Below the pieces are notes generated by a model. It was not told where the DNA came from. It saw nothing but the letters and a program-made list of their open reading frames with translations, and did not search any database. The position numbers and the translations under genes are program-made. From NCBI GenBank assembly GCA_020436785.1, contig JAGQXC010000322.1, positions 1 to 47,892 of the forward strand: a stretch of DNA of 47,892 nucleotides, written 5' to 3'. Position 1 is the first letter of the stretch. Each line of letters starts with the position of its first letter. Positions 8,320 through 17,339 of this stretch are shown one piece after another. The DNA is from Saprospiraceae bacterium. GTDB taxonomy: Bacteria; Bacteroidota; Bacteroidia; Chitinophagales; Saprospiraceae.

Positions 8320-10024
8320 GATTTAGCTTGAGCTGGTAAATGTTCAAACGTCCTTCGGTGTACTTGTTTGTTAAGATGGACAGGCCATCCGGTGAAACCG
8401 ATGCGCTTACTTCGGAATCCCTGCCATCGCTCAATTCATAAGATTCTCCGGTGCTCCGGTCACCAATGAATAATTTAAAAACACCTTCTTTCCGCGAGCT
8501 GTAGATGAAATGGTTGCCGTCGGGAAACCAGGCCGGATAACCGTCAAATTCCGGATGATGGGTCAGTCTTTGTTGTGTTCCTGTAGCCAGATCCAACAAA
8601 AAAATTTCGCCGTTCTCTTCTTTTTCTCCCAACCATTTGACAAAAAGCAGGGATAAACCGTCCGGTGCAAACGAGGCATAGCTATTGGATTGTTGTTCGT
8701 TCAGCAGGACCTTTTCTTCACCGGATTCGATCTCGTGGGTGAGGACCATTAAGCGGTCTTTTTCCTGGTTCCGGTTAAACACAATCCGGAGGCCATCCGG
8801 TGACCATTGCGGATGGATGTCACGGATTTCGTTATTGGTTAGTTGTCGAAGTGCTCTGCCAGCGGCATTCATCTGAAATATTTCTTCATCTCCGTCCCGG
8901 TTGGATACAAACACGATGGAAGACCCATCCGGAGACCAGGCTGGTTGCATATCGTCGGACGGATTATTGGTCAGATTATTCACACCCGAACCATCAGCAT
9001 TCATGATGAAGATGTCCCATTGATCACCCATCTTTCCCTGGTAAGCTATTTGTGTTCCATCCGGAGACCAGCATGGATAGGCAAATTCAGGATGTGATAG
9101 CTGTTTCAGGGATTCGACCGGTAAAAAGTATCCGCCTTTCTCACCAGGGAGGATTTGCTGGGTGTAAATGTTAATATCGCCGGCCAGATTCCGGTTAAAA
9201 ACCAGTTGTGTGCCGTCGGGTGAAACGTTTGCCCGTTGGTCATCCCCGTCTCCAAAGGTTAGTTGATGCAGACCGGTGCCATCGGATCCGATGCAGTGCA
9301 ACTTGAATTTGCCTTCTTTTTGTGATGAGAAAAGAATGGTTGACCCGTCCGTAAACCAGGTTGGGTATCCGTCATAAATAGAATCATTCCGCGTCAACCG
9401 GTTTAGTTGGCCTCCCTGGCGATCCATTACATAAATTTCACCGTTGAAATCGTGATTGTCCTGCCATTTGTCAAAGACAATCTTTGATCCGTCGGGGGAG
9501 ATCTGAGCATAACTGTTCAAGTCGTCGTCCTGCAGAATAATTTTCATTCCGGTGCCATCTGCATGAATGGTCCGGATGTCATACGTCCGGGTGCCTGGAA
9601 CCAGGGCGTCAAAGATGATTTCGTTCCCATCCGGTGACCAATAAGGATGAATTTCATGGGTAAGATCATTGGTCACCTGGGTTTGCAGATTGCCATCATT
9701 AGCCATCCGGTAAACTTCATAGTCTCCATCCCGGTCAGAAATAAAGACAATTTGATCCCCGTTTGGCGAACCGTTTGGCATGCGGTCCAGACACGTATTG
9801 TGGGTCAAACGGACAATCCCTGATCCGTCCGGATTCATCGTATAAATTTCCCAATTACCTTCAAAATCCGACTCAAACAGAATTTTACTTCCGTGGTCCA
9901 TCCAGGTGGGATAGGATAACCTTGGATTGGTTAATTTAATGATCGTATCTATCCGGAATTGAGCTGGAAGTGCCCCGGTTTTGATGAGGAGCACCCCTGT
10001 GATTAACCATACGATTTTACTCAT
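8306..10024 (-). CDS. Secreted PD40/TolB-like beta-propeller protein
   Basis: A 572-aa protein made almost entirely of repeated PD40/WD40-like units (TolB family), each with a core like WSPDG-x-x-I-x-F followed by sDRDGdxEIyxMnxDG. Roughly a dozen copies are visible, enough for two propellers. A signal peptide ends at GALPAQ, so it acts outside the cytoplasm, probably in the periplasm. No enzymatic domain is fused. In TolB such propellers bind Pal and colicins; here it is most likely a protein- or ligand-binding scaffold. The start is the ATG at 10024; a TTG eight codons upstream is possible and overlaps the stop of the gene before it. Last gene of a minus-strand run. Confidence 0.8.
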   Translation of the reverse strand: MSKIVWLITGVLLIKTGALPAQFRIDTIIKLTNPRLSYPTWMDHGSKILFESDFEGNWEIYTMNPDGSGIVRLTHNTCLDRMPNGSPNGDQIVFISDRDGDYEVYRMANDGNLQTQVTNDLTHEIHPYWSPDGNEIIFDALVPGTRTYDIRTIHADGTGMKIILQDDDLNSYAQISPDGSKIVFDKWQDNHDFNGEIYVMDRQGGQLNRLTRNDSIYDGYPTWFTDGSTILFSSQKEGKFKLHCIGSDGTGLHQLTFGDGDDQRANVSPDGTQLVFNRNLAGDINIYTQQILPGEKGGYFLPVESLKQLSHPEFAYPCWSPDGTQIAYQGKMGDQWDIFIMNADGSGVNNLTNNPSDDMQPAWSPDGSSIVFVSNRDGDEEIFQMNAAGRALRQLTNNEIRDIHPQWSPDGLRIVFNRNQEKDRLMVLTHEIESGEEKVLLNEQQSNSYASFAPDGLSLLFVKWLGEKEENGEIFLLDLATGTQQRLTHHPEFDGYPAWFPDGNHFIYSSRKEGVFKLFIGDRSTGESYELSDGRDSEVSASVSPDGLSILTNKYTEGRLNIYQLKLNLNGQ

Positions 10025-10044
10025 CTGTATTTTTTTTGAGGGGT

Positions 10045-10554
10045 TCAATGTATGTTCTGAATGATGAGGCCAGTAATGATCATTAAAATGAATGCCAGAA
10101 AAACCCTCCAGCCATATTGTTTTAAATGGTACTGTTCGATTCCCCGACCAATGACGTATACCGACACAACGATCTCGATAAAATAGACCGCGTTAAAAAT
10201 GAGTAGGGTTACCGGCGGAATATTGAGGTAAGAATATTGCGCAAAAAAATTACTCCCGGAAAGCAACAGGCCGCTGATTACAGCCAAATAAATTAAATAG
10301 TTAGGGGTTGGATTTTTCTCCCGGATTTTGGAAACCAGCAAATAAAGAAATACGGTCAACAGTAAAAAACTCAAATAACCATATGGGATCAGCGAAAACA
10401 ATTCATTTGGTTTTTTGAAAGCGGCTATGGAAGCATTCCAAAACGATTGCAACAAGGAGGCATGAAATAAGAAATCGATTCCTATCCAGATTAGCCAGGC
10501 GAAGAAGATGATTGTAATCGTTTGTCGTGTGGTTCTTGTGTTAGCTATCCCCAT
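10045..10554 (-). CDS. Small four- to five-helix membrane protein, unrecognised
   Basis: A 169-aa integral membrane protein with hydrophobic segments at about 13-32, 52-75, 85-105, 112-135 and 146-166. I do not recognise a family. It overlaps the end-to-start region of the upstream molybdopterin gene by 14 nt and is followed within 20 nt by the PD40 protein, so the three genes look like one transcript. No conserved His or Cys pairs suggest a haem or metal site in the helices. A role as a membrane partner of the oxidoreductase is possible but only inferred from position. Confidence 0.65.
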   Translation of the reverse strand: MGIANTRTTRQTITIIFFAWLIWIGIDFLFHASLLQSFWNASIAAFKKPNELFSLIPYGYLSFLLLTVFLYLLVSKIREKNPTPNYLIYLAVISGLLLSGSNFFAQYSYLNIPPVTLLIFNAVYFIEIVVSVYVIGRGIEQYHLKQYGWRVFLAFILMIITGLIIQNIH

Positions 10555-12775
10555 CCTTTGAATTATTTGCTTTCATCCATTCCTTAATTTGATCCCTGAT
10601 CGGAAGCCTCCGGATGCGCAATCCTATGGCGGCAAAAACAGCATTGCAAAGGGCAGGAGCCACCGGAGGATAGGGCGGTTCACCCATGCCCGAAGGCGGA
10701 AAATCGTTCGATGCGATGTGTACTTCAATCTGCTGCGGACTTTCCTTCATTCTCAACACCGGATAGGTATCAAAATTGGATTGGATGGTCCGGCCTGCTT
10801 CGATCGTAATTTCCTGATGAAGTGTTGCACTGAGTCCGTCCAGAATAGCCCCTTCGGTTTGAGCGATGATTCCAGGTTCATACAATGGCTGGCCGCAATC
10901 GATGGCACTGACAAAGCGGTGAATAACCAGCTCTCCTTGCGCGGTGATTGAGATGTCGGCCACATGCGCTACATAGGTGCCAAAGGTGAAATATCCGGCA
11001 ATACCCAACGCTCTGCCTTTCGGCTGTACGCTGCCCCAACCGGCTTTATCTGCCGCAAGCTGAAGGACTTTTTTCATTCGACCTGTATGAATGAAAGTCT
11101 TTTCACCATCCTCTTCTTCAAATAAAAATGGACGGTCATCTCCCAACAGACTAATCCGGAAAGCCAGGGGGTCTTTCTGCTGCGCGTGGGCCAATTCATC
11201 CATAAAACTTTCGACGGGAAAAGCCAAGGCATTGTTGCCTGGCGCCCGCAATAAGGAGCGGTTAATGTTTGAACTAGCCAATAAATATTCCTGACGGAAA
11301 TTTGGTATCAGATGGTTGGGAAAATTTCCCGGAAAGAACTCCGAGCGATGCGGGGGAGTATTGCGAAAAGCATGCCTGGACGTCCCCGACTGGCGGTGCA
11401 GCCAACTGGTAAGTTTACCCTTTTCATTCCAACTTGCCATTAGTTTGTGGTAGCTAAATGGACGGTAAGCATCGTAGAGGAGGTCATCCTCCCGTGACCA
11501 GAAATACTGCACCGGTTTTTTGATCGCCTTGGCTATTTTAGCCGCTTCAATGATGTAATCGGGACCAAGCCGACGACCGAATCCGCCTCCAATTCGTGTC
11601 ACATGCATTTGGATCTTCTCAGACGGCATTTCAAAAAATCGTGATAAAAATTGGAGATCGGCATAGGGAGATTGAGACGTCGTCCATAGCTCGCAGGAAT
11701 CTTCTTTCAGGTCAATGGTTAGATTAACCGGTTCCATCGGAATATGTGCAATAAACGGTACGTGATAAACGGCCTCCAATAGCCGGTTACCACTTCCGGC
11801 AAATTCCCTGAAGACATTCCCTTCATGGATCACTTCGGTACCGTCATCCTGCTCCAACAATGCTTTGCAGTGTTCGTGCAATTGCTCGGTAGATTCGCTG
11901 TTGTTGCCCCCCGTATCCCACACCGGCTTCAACACTTTCCTCGCAGAAAACACCGACCAGGAGGATGTTCCGACGATGGCTACCCCTTCGCGGCACAACG
12001 GATGGGAGGGATCTCCAAAACCTTCCACTTTAAACACCTCCTGAATACCGGGTACCTGTAAGGCCTCCCGGGCATCGAAGGATATTACCCGTCCACCATA
12101 GGTCGGGCACTTGACCATGGAGGCAAACAGCATGCCCGGAATTCGCACATCCAATCCGAAGAGGGATTGACCGGTAACCAGTTGATTGATGTCCGGATTG
12201 ATCACTTTATTAACCGGAATGAGTTTATTTTTCTTTGCATTCAAGGTCACGGAGGCAGGAGGATTCAACTGCGCCGCCACTTCTACCAGGTCGCCGAATG
12301 CCAATTGATGGCCATTAACCCTATTAAATACGTGTCCTTCCCGGGTATAACACTGGCTGGCCGGCAAGTCCCACCTCAGGGCGGCAGCTTCAATCAACAG
12401 GTGTCTGGCAGTAGCGCCTGCCCGTTGTAAAGGCTCCCAATACAATTTGACACTATTGCTGCCGGCCGCCCGCTGGTTATATCCCCCATATTCTTCGCCG
12501 GCATCCGCCTGAATGACGACGACATCCTCCCAGGAAGCGCCTAGTTCTTGCGCAACCAGCCAGGGAAGAGCGGTTTTCACACCTTGTCCGATTTCCGGAA
12601 CCGGATTGGCGATCGTTACCTTACCCAGGGTGTCTATTTGAACGTACGCATTCAATGAATGAGGAACTCCCTGGGTAGGAGTCACGACGGTCTGGTCCCT
12701 GCAGCCAAAAGTGAATCCCACCAGCATTCCGGTCGTACCTGCGATGCCTTTTTGGATAAAGGTTCTTCTTTTCAT
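10541..12775 (-). CDS. Molybdopterin-binding oxidoreductase large subunit (IorB-like)
   Basis: A 744-aa protein of the xanthine dehydrogenase/aldehyde oxidase family, isoquinoline 1-oxidoreductase beta-subunit type. A twin-arginine motif (RRTFIQKG) starts the signal and is followed by a possible lipobox Cys (FTFGC), suggesting folded export by Tat. The order of domains is typical: N-terminal part with PEIGQGVKTALPWLVAQEL and GGYNQRAAGSNSV, the aldehyde-oxidase hammerhead (about 210-290), GGGFGRRLGPDYI for cofactor contact, and a C-terminal SAIDCGQPLYEPGIIAQTEGA and GMGEPPYPPVAPAL with the active-site Glu. The usual small 2Fe-2S subunit (IorA) is not next to it. The substrate is unknown, probably an N-heterocycle or aldehyde. 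Confidence 0.88.
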   Translation of the reverse strand: MKRRTFIQKGIAGTTGMLVGFTFGCRDQTVVTPTQGVPHSLNAYVQIDTLGKVTIANPVPEIGQGVKTALPWLVAQELGASWEDVVVIQADAGEEYGGYNQRAAGSNSVKLYWEPLQRAGATARHLLIEAAALRWDLPASQCYTREGHVFNRVNGHQLAFGDLVEVAAQLNPPASVTLNAKKNKLIPVNKVINPDINQLVTGQSLFGLDVRIPGMLFASMVKCPTYGGRVISFDAREALQVPGIQEVFKVEGFGDPSHPLCREGVAIVGTSSWSVFSARKVLKPVWDTGGNNSESTEQLHEHCKALLEQDDGTEVIHEGNVFREFAGSGNRLLEAVYHVPFIAHIPMEPVNLTIDLKEDSCELWTTSQSPYADLQFLSRFFEMPSEKIQMHVTRIGGGFGRRLGPDYIIEAAKIAKAIKKPVQYFWSREDDLLYDAYRPFSYHKLMASWNEKGKLTSWLHRQSGTSRHAFRNTPPHRSEFFPGNFPNHLIPNFRQEYLLASSNINRSLLRAPGNNALAFPVESFMDELAHAQQKDPLAFRISLLGDDRPFLFEEEDGEKTFIHTGRMKKVLQLAADKAGWGSVQPKGRALGIAGYFTFGTYVAHVADISITAQGELVIHRFVSAIDCGQPLYEPGIIAQTEGAILDGLSATLHQEITIEAGRTIQSNFDTYPVLRMKESPQQIEVHIASNDFPPSGMGEPPYPPVAPALCNAVFAAIGLRIRRLPIRDQIKEWMKANNSKDGDS

Positions 12776-12842
12776 TATGTAGTATACCTGGACAATGCAC
12801 CGGTGATTTATTCCGGCAGCCTTTTCATTTAATTAGCATAAT

Positions 12843-12864
12843 TATAATTGATATATCAATTATA
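12843..12864. promoter_or_regulatory. 22-bp perfect palindrome between divergent genes (operator candidate)
   Basis: A perfect 22-bp inverted repeat with the core TTGATATATCAA, flanked by more A/T. It lies between the molybdopterin gene (minus, starting 12775) and the Bcr/CflA gene (plus, starting 13003). Its symmetry and size suit a dimeric repressor such as a MarR- or TetR-type protein, although no such gene is adjacent. Confidence 0.5.
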
Positions 12865-12977
12865 TGGTTCTTTTCTGGTCCTGTTAACGATTAAATAACA
12901 AATCACCTGGTTCATGATGCGGGGATCGCCCAATGCGTCAGGCTGTTATTTGTAACCTCGAAGTGCCGTCTGCAACT

Positions 12978-12985
12978 TACCTTTG
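12978..12985 (+). promoter_or_regulatory. -7 promoter box (TACCTTTG) before the Bcr/CflA gene
   Basis: Matches TAnnTTTG, 17 nt before the ATG at 13003. A TTTG at 12949-12952 is 25 nt upstream, longer than the usual spacing of about 19-21. Confidence 0.4.
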
Positions 12986-13002
12986 CAGTTTTTATACAGG
13001 CT

Positions 13003-14253
13003 ATGAACGGAACAACCAACACCAAACGCTTTTACCTGATCCTCATACTGGGATTGCTCACTGCGATTGGGCCGTTTTCCATTGATATGTACCTGCCCTC
13101 CTTTCCGGACATCGCCCGCAGCCTGAACACCTCCATCGCCCATGTGATGTTATCCCTGTCGAGCTTCTTCATTGGGATATCGGTGGGACAACTGATCTAT
13201 GGACCGCTGCTGGAGCGGTTTGGAAGAAAAAGGCCGTTGTATGCCGGCCTGGTGATTTACCTCATCGCTTCGGTCGGCTGTGCCCTGGCCGGATCGGTGG
13301 ATCAGCTCATTGTCATGCGATTATTGCAGGCATTGGGTGGTTGTGTCGGGATGGTCGCTTCCCGGGCCATGGTCAGGGACTTGTTTGCGGTGGAAGAAAA
13401 TGCCAGGATATTTTCCAGTTTGATGCTGGTGATTGCCGTTTCCCCCATCATTGCCCCGACGCTTGGCGGATACATCACGGCGGCCTGGGGCTGGCGGTGG
13501 GTCTTTGGCGGACTCATCGTCATTAACCTGATCATCCTTACCGCCGTTCATTTTATGCTGCCGGAAAGTAAAGGCCCTAATCCAAATTATTCCTTGCGTG
13601 CCGGAGCCATCCTGCGCAATTTTGCCGAGATTTTCCGCCACTCCCAATTCCTGACTTATGCCTTCACCGGGGCCATTGCGGCTGCCGGACTCTATGCCTA
13701 CATCAGCGGATCACCGAATGTATTCATGGAGATCTTTGGAGTCAATGAAAAGCAATACGGCTGGATCTTCGCAACCATCGCCGTGGGCATCATCAGTGCC
13801 AGCCAATTCAACAACCTTGCATTACGTTCCTTTACCAGTGAGCAGATTTTGAAAGTGACGCTTCCTTTGCAGGGTCTGATCGGTCTGACGCTGGCCATCC
13901 TGGCCGCCTTGGGATTAAACGGATTATTTCTCACCATCGCTTTGATCTTCTTATTTCTGGCTTGCCAGGGATTTATTTTCCCCAACGCATCCGCATTGTC
14001 CATGGCTCCTTTCGGTCACAGTGCCGGCAGTGCGTCTGCCTTAATGGGGGCCATCCAGATGTTTATTGGTGCCAGCGCCTCTGCTTTGGTCAGTGTATTG
14101 CATTTTCAGTCCTCCTTGCCCATGACGGGTGTCATGGCCCTGTGCGCCATCACCGCTTTCACGGTCTTCTCATTTGGCAACCGCAAGATCCTGAGGAAAG
14201 CCAGCCGGACGACCATCGAAGAAGAAGATGTGGAGATGATCAGCACGTTGTAG
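13003..14253 (+). CDS. Bcr/CflA family MFS drug efflux transporter
   Basis: A 416-aa proton-driven multidrug exporter of the 12-helix DHA1 group. GPFSIDMYLPSFPDIA near the N-terminus is the Bcr/CflA hallmark, GPLLERFGRKRPL is MFS motif A in the helix 2-3 loop, and APTLGGYITAAWGWRWVF is motif C with its following WRW. Length is normal for the family. Family members include the Bcr and CflA exporters; the substrate here is unknown. The 3' end from about 14050 is special: it recurs at 19.68 and 21.08 kb (see repeat entries), so this is the only complete copy of a triplicated segment. Divergent from the molybdopterin operon across a palindrome. Confidence 0.92.
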   Translation: MNGTTNTKRFYLILILGLLTAIGPFSIDMYLPSFPDIARSLNTSIAHVMLSLSSFFIGISVGQLIYGPLLERFGRKRPLYAGLVIYLIASVGCALAGSVDQLIVMRLLQALGGCVGMVASRAMVRDLFAVEENARIFSSLMLVIAVSPIIAPTLGGYITAAWGWRWVFGGLIVINLIILTAVHFMLPESKGPNPNYSLRAGAILRNFAEIFRHSQFLTYAFTGAIAAAGLYAYISGSPNVFMEIFGVNEKQYGWIFATIAVGIISASQFNNLALRSFTSEQILKVTLPLQGLIGLTLAILAALGLNGLFLTIALIFLFLACQGFIFPNASALSMAPFGHSAGSASALMGAIQMFIGASASALVSVLHFQSSLPMTGVMALCAITAFTVFSFGNRKILRKASRTTIEEEDVEMISTL

Positions 14254-14330
14254 CCTTCCGCCTTTACCCGATCACTTGTAAAAATATGGTGAAGTTTAAC
14301 GTTCCAGATTTTGGAATGAACTCCATGGAA
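14050..14330 (+). repeat. Copy A of the triplicated Bcr/CflA 3' end
   Basis: The last 68 codons of the intact transporter gene plus 77 nt after its stop. The coding part matches copy C (21075-21275) without gaps at about nine of ten positions; the part from about 14129 on matches copy B (19677-19886), including the noncoding tail to CTCCATGGAA. AT-rich DNA with two TATATACTT repeats (14338-14346, 14359-14367) starts right after it. Confidence 0.9.
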
Positions 14331-14485
14331 TAGATTATATATACTTTATTATAATTTGTATATACTTGTATTTCTGATTTTTAAACGCGCGTCACACGGA
14401 TAAAAATTACAATCATGTGCGTTAAATCAGTTTCCAAAACAAATAAAAGCAGTTAGTGGCAAATCGTAGGGCGCAACACTCCCTA

Positions 14486-16441
14486 TTATTTTACCCGCAC
14501 CAATTCAACTTCGTCAAATGGGTGATAAATGAGTGGAGAATATTCAATCCGAACATCACTTTTATCCAGACCAAAGTAGTTTTCGTCTTTTAAACTGATC
14601 TTTTTCAACAAGAAATAGGAATTCAGGAGGAGTCCTTCGTGCAATGTAAATTCATTTTCAACCGAAAGAAATTTCTCAATGACAACAAATTTAAAATCCG
14701 GCTCTTGATTGTATCGGGAAGAACCGTCAGGTCGCACATGCAAATTAAGTTCCTTATTTGAAACAAGATCTTGGACTATCTTTTTGAAATATAGTTCAGC
14801 TTTTGGTTGAATGCGAAATCCAACATTAATGTTTACTTTTATTATGGTATCATCCACCAATTCTGAAACATCATACGAAAGTGTATATGGTTCATCTGTC
14901 CGATTCAAATGAACAAACCAGTATACATCCGCACGCTTGGGACTCCTGGCCAAAATTGATTTAATGATTTTACCTTCTACCTGATCCCTTTTATCAGCTT
15001 TTGTGAGGTATATTAAATGGGTGGCATATTTCGGAATTTTCTCATCCACGCTAAGCTCCTGAATAGTGCTCACATAGTCGCCGAGATCAATAAATTGGGT
15101 AAATCTGTTTCTTATCTTCCGTCCGTAAAATACGGAATACATCACGAAAATAAATCCCAGTGCAATGAGTATTGTAATGTATCCTCCATCGCCGAATTTG
15201 TTTACATTGGAGAGAAAAAAAGTGGTTTCAACAATGGCAAATATCAAAACCAAAACATATACCGTTAATTTGTTCCACTGCAAGTTAAATCGCAGATAAA
15301 AGGACAACAAATAAGTTGTCACCAGCATGGTAATGGTGATGGCCAATCCGTATGCCGCTTCCATCTTCGATGAATCATCGAAATGCAGTACCATAAATAT
15401 GCACCCTGCCCATAATAAAATATTGATGCTCGGAATGTAGATCTGGCCTTTGATTTCTGAAGGTTGGCGCACAGACACCCGGGGCCAAAAGTTTAGGCTC
15501 ATTGCTTCGCTTATCAGGGTATAACTACCGCTAATCATTGCTTGTGAGGCAATGATCGTTGCAACCGTGGCAATGATAATTCCAACGATTAAAAACCACC
15601 CGGGCATGATCTCATAAAATGGATTACGTCCATTGAGTGTTGCATTTTCACCCAATTTCATGATCCACGCTGCTTGCCCCATATAATTAAGCAGCAACGC
15701 CGTCTTTACCCCCACCCAGGTGATGCGAATGTTTTTTATGCCGCAGTGTCCCAGATCCGCATACAATGCTTCGGCGCCGGTGGTGGCCAGAAACACTCCC
15801 CCCAAGAGTACAAATCCGTCAGGATAATTCGTTAAAAAATGGAAGGCATACGCGGGATTCAGCGCTTCAAGAATCTGTGGATGCTCTAAAATCTGTACAA
15901 TTCCCAGGATAGATAACATCGTAAACCAGACCAACATAGCCGGTCCGAATGTACTACCTACCTTATTTGTTCCAAACCTCTGGAAGAAAAACAGTGCTGA
16001 TAGAATGGCAATTACAATCGGAATGGTAGGAAGGTTTTCAAGACCATGCAAATTTGTGATTCCCTCTACCGCCGAAGATACTGAAATTGGCGGGGTAATC
16101 ATCCCATCGGCAAGCATGGTAGCAGCTCCGATCATCGTAGGCAAGACCAGGTATTTACCGTGTCGCTTGACCAAGGCGTACAAGGAAAAAATACCGCCCT
16201 CTCCATTATTATCCGCTCTTAAAGTAAGGACAATATATTTGAGGGTCGTCAAGAAAGTAATCGTCCAAAAAACGCAAGAGATCCCACCATAAATCAAGCC
16301 TTCAGTAACAGGCCTTTCTCCGACGATCGCTTTCAATACATACAAGGGGCTGGTCCCAATATCCCCATAAATGATCCCCAGAGCTACCAACAGGGTTCCA
16401 ACCGTAACTTTGTTACTTATTCCATTGTTCGTTTCTACCAA
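14486..16441 (-). CDS. kup: KUP/HAK/KT family potassium transporter
   Basis: A 651-aa potassium uptake protein. The family signature LGIIYGDIGTSPLYVLKAI lies in the first helix, NNGEGGIFSLYALVKR follows helix 2, and GAATMLADGMITPPISV is the conserved helix 3 segment; about 12 helices fill residues 1-435 and the rest is a cytosolic C-terminal domain. Length is close to the family norm of about 620-680. The start is TTG 16441: no in-frame ATG precedes the conserved start. A helical ORF lies 72 nt upstream on the same strand and may be co-transcribed. The whole gene is visibly AT-richer than the flanking transporter gene, fitting acquisition with the neighbouring two-component genes. Confidence 0.93.
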   Translation of the reverse strand: MVETNNGISNKVTVGTLLVALGIIYGDIGTSPLYVLKAIVGERPVTEGLIYGGISCVFWTITFLTTLKYIVLTLRADNNGEGGIFSLYALVKRHGKYLVLPTMIGAATMLADGMITPPISVSSAVEGITNLHGLENLPTIPIVIAILSALFFFQRFGTNKVGSTFGPAMLVWFTMLSILGIVQILEHPQILEALNPAYAFHFLTNYPDGFVLLGGVFLATTGAEALYADLGHCGIKNIRITWVGVKTALLLNYMGQAAWIMKLGENATLNGRNPFYEIMPGWFLIVGIIIATVATIIASQAMISGSYTLISEAMSLNFWPRVSVRQPSEIKGQIYIPSINILLWAGCIFMVLHFDDSSKMEAAYGLAITITMLVTTYLLSFYLRFNLQWNKLTVYVLVLIFAIVETTFFLSNVNKFGDGGYITILIALGFIFVMYSVFYGRKIRNRFTQFIDLGDYVSTIQELSVDEKIPKYATHLIYLTKADKRDQVEGKIIKSILARSPKRADVYWFVHLNRTDEPYTLSYDVSELVDDTIIKVNINVGFRIQPKAELYFKKIVQDLVSNKELNLHVRPDGSSRYNQEPDFKFVVIEKFLSVENEFTLHEGLLLNSYFLLKKISLKDENYFGLDKSDVRIEYSPLIYHPFDEVELVRVK

Positions 16442-16513
16442 AATAATTTTCCTTGAGGTGCGATATAAAATACGGCTTGACCATGCAGATTGACAAACCT
16501 GATTTCAATTCGT

Positions 16514-16858
16514 CTAATTGATGATTTGCCTTTTTAATTCCATCAAATGGTCCCGAAGATTTTGCAGGATTGAAATTAATTTATCCTTGTTCTCAAAGGG
16601 TAGAATGATATGTGAATAGACGTTTAAAGCATATTCAACGCTTTTAATATAGGATTCAATTCCGTTACACATCTCCACAACGTTGTCTGATCCCATAAAC
16701 CACTCCAGGCCCTTTTCTATTCCATCATTGCAATGAAACAGATTTTTGGCACTATCTGATCCTCCCTGATCAAATAACCGAGTAAACCCAACGGTGTCAA
16801 AGCAAATTTCAACAATGGTATCCGAAAATTGCTTTGTATATTCAAATCCATCCACCAA
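16514..16858 (-). CDS. Hypothetical helical protein upstream of kup
   Basis: A 114-aa protein I do not recognise. It is predicted mainly alpha-helical with no signal peptide or membrane helix; three Cys are scattered (EICFD, NLFHCND, EMCNG). An in-frame stop lies just upstream of the start, so TTG 16858 or GTG 16855 is the start. It is followed by kup after 72 nt on the same strand, so it may be the first gene of a kup transcript. Coding is plausible from length and amino-acid make-up, but there is no family support. Confidence 0.5.
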   Translation of the reverse strand: MVDGFEYTKQFSDTIVEICFDTVGFTRLFDQGGSDSAKNLFHCNDGIEKGLEWFMGSDNVVEMCNGIESYIKSVEYALNVYSHIILPFENKDKLISILQNLRDHLMELKRQIIN

Positions 16859-17096
16859 TCCAAAGTCTTAAGTCACCTACCTAATGATACCAATGAATCT
16901 GTCGAATCATTTCGCGTTGCAAACTTATAATGCAGAAAATAATTAAGTCATTAAGATTTATGACTGAGATATAAATATTGCATAAAGAAATGTTTTAACC
17001 GCAAATGGCAAATGGTGATAGAAACTTCACATCCCGACCGGCCAAGTCTTTGGAAAACGATTGTCCAACTGAGACTGGCCCTACTTAACACCTGGT

Positions 17097-17109
17097 GTTG
17101 ACCTTACAA
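17097..17109. promoter_or_regulatory. 13-nt palindrome AACACCTGGTGTT
   Basis: Perfect 6-bp arms around one central T, in the gap between the divergent kup and kinase transcripts. It could be half of a regulator site, but a palindrome this short may be chance. Confidence 0.25.
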
Positions 17110-17234
17110 CAACAAGCCTTGCTTACCCAGGTATCATTATCGTCTGGAAGGAACGATTATGCCCCGACTTTTGGCATTTAATATGACATTCTTCCGCCAC
17201 ACACCCGTAAAGGAGTAACTGGTTCAAAATAGAA

Positions 17235-17339
17235 TCACTTATCCCCCAAGACATCTTGAACCGACAAAACCAATAAAAAAACAATCAGGGCAATCAATAA
17301 TGCAATCCCGAAGGTTTGCATCCCATGTGCAGAATTCAT
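17235..17339 (-). CDS. 34-aa one-helix membrane microprotein candidate
   Basis: A minus-strand frame of 34 codons with an ATG start. It encodes a short polar head (MNSAHGMQ), one strongly hydrophobic helix (about residues 9-26, IALLIALIVFLLVL) and a charged tail (DVLGDK). This is the architecture of regulatory or stabilising one-helix subunits such as KdpF, but there is no sequence match that I can claim. It lies upstream of the helical ORF and kup, on their strand, inside the potassium block. Composition makes coding plausible; expression is unproven. Confidence 0.35.
   Translation of the reverse strand: MNSAHGMQTFGIALLIALIVFLLVLSVQDVLGDK

Noticed and set aside
14335-14370. TATATACTT direct repeats as target-site duplication of a transposon
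   Set aside because: They lie only 21 nt apart with nothing between, no matching copy was seen at the other end of the block, and no transposase is present.
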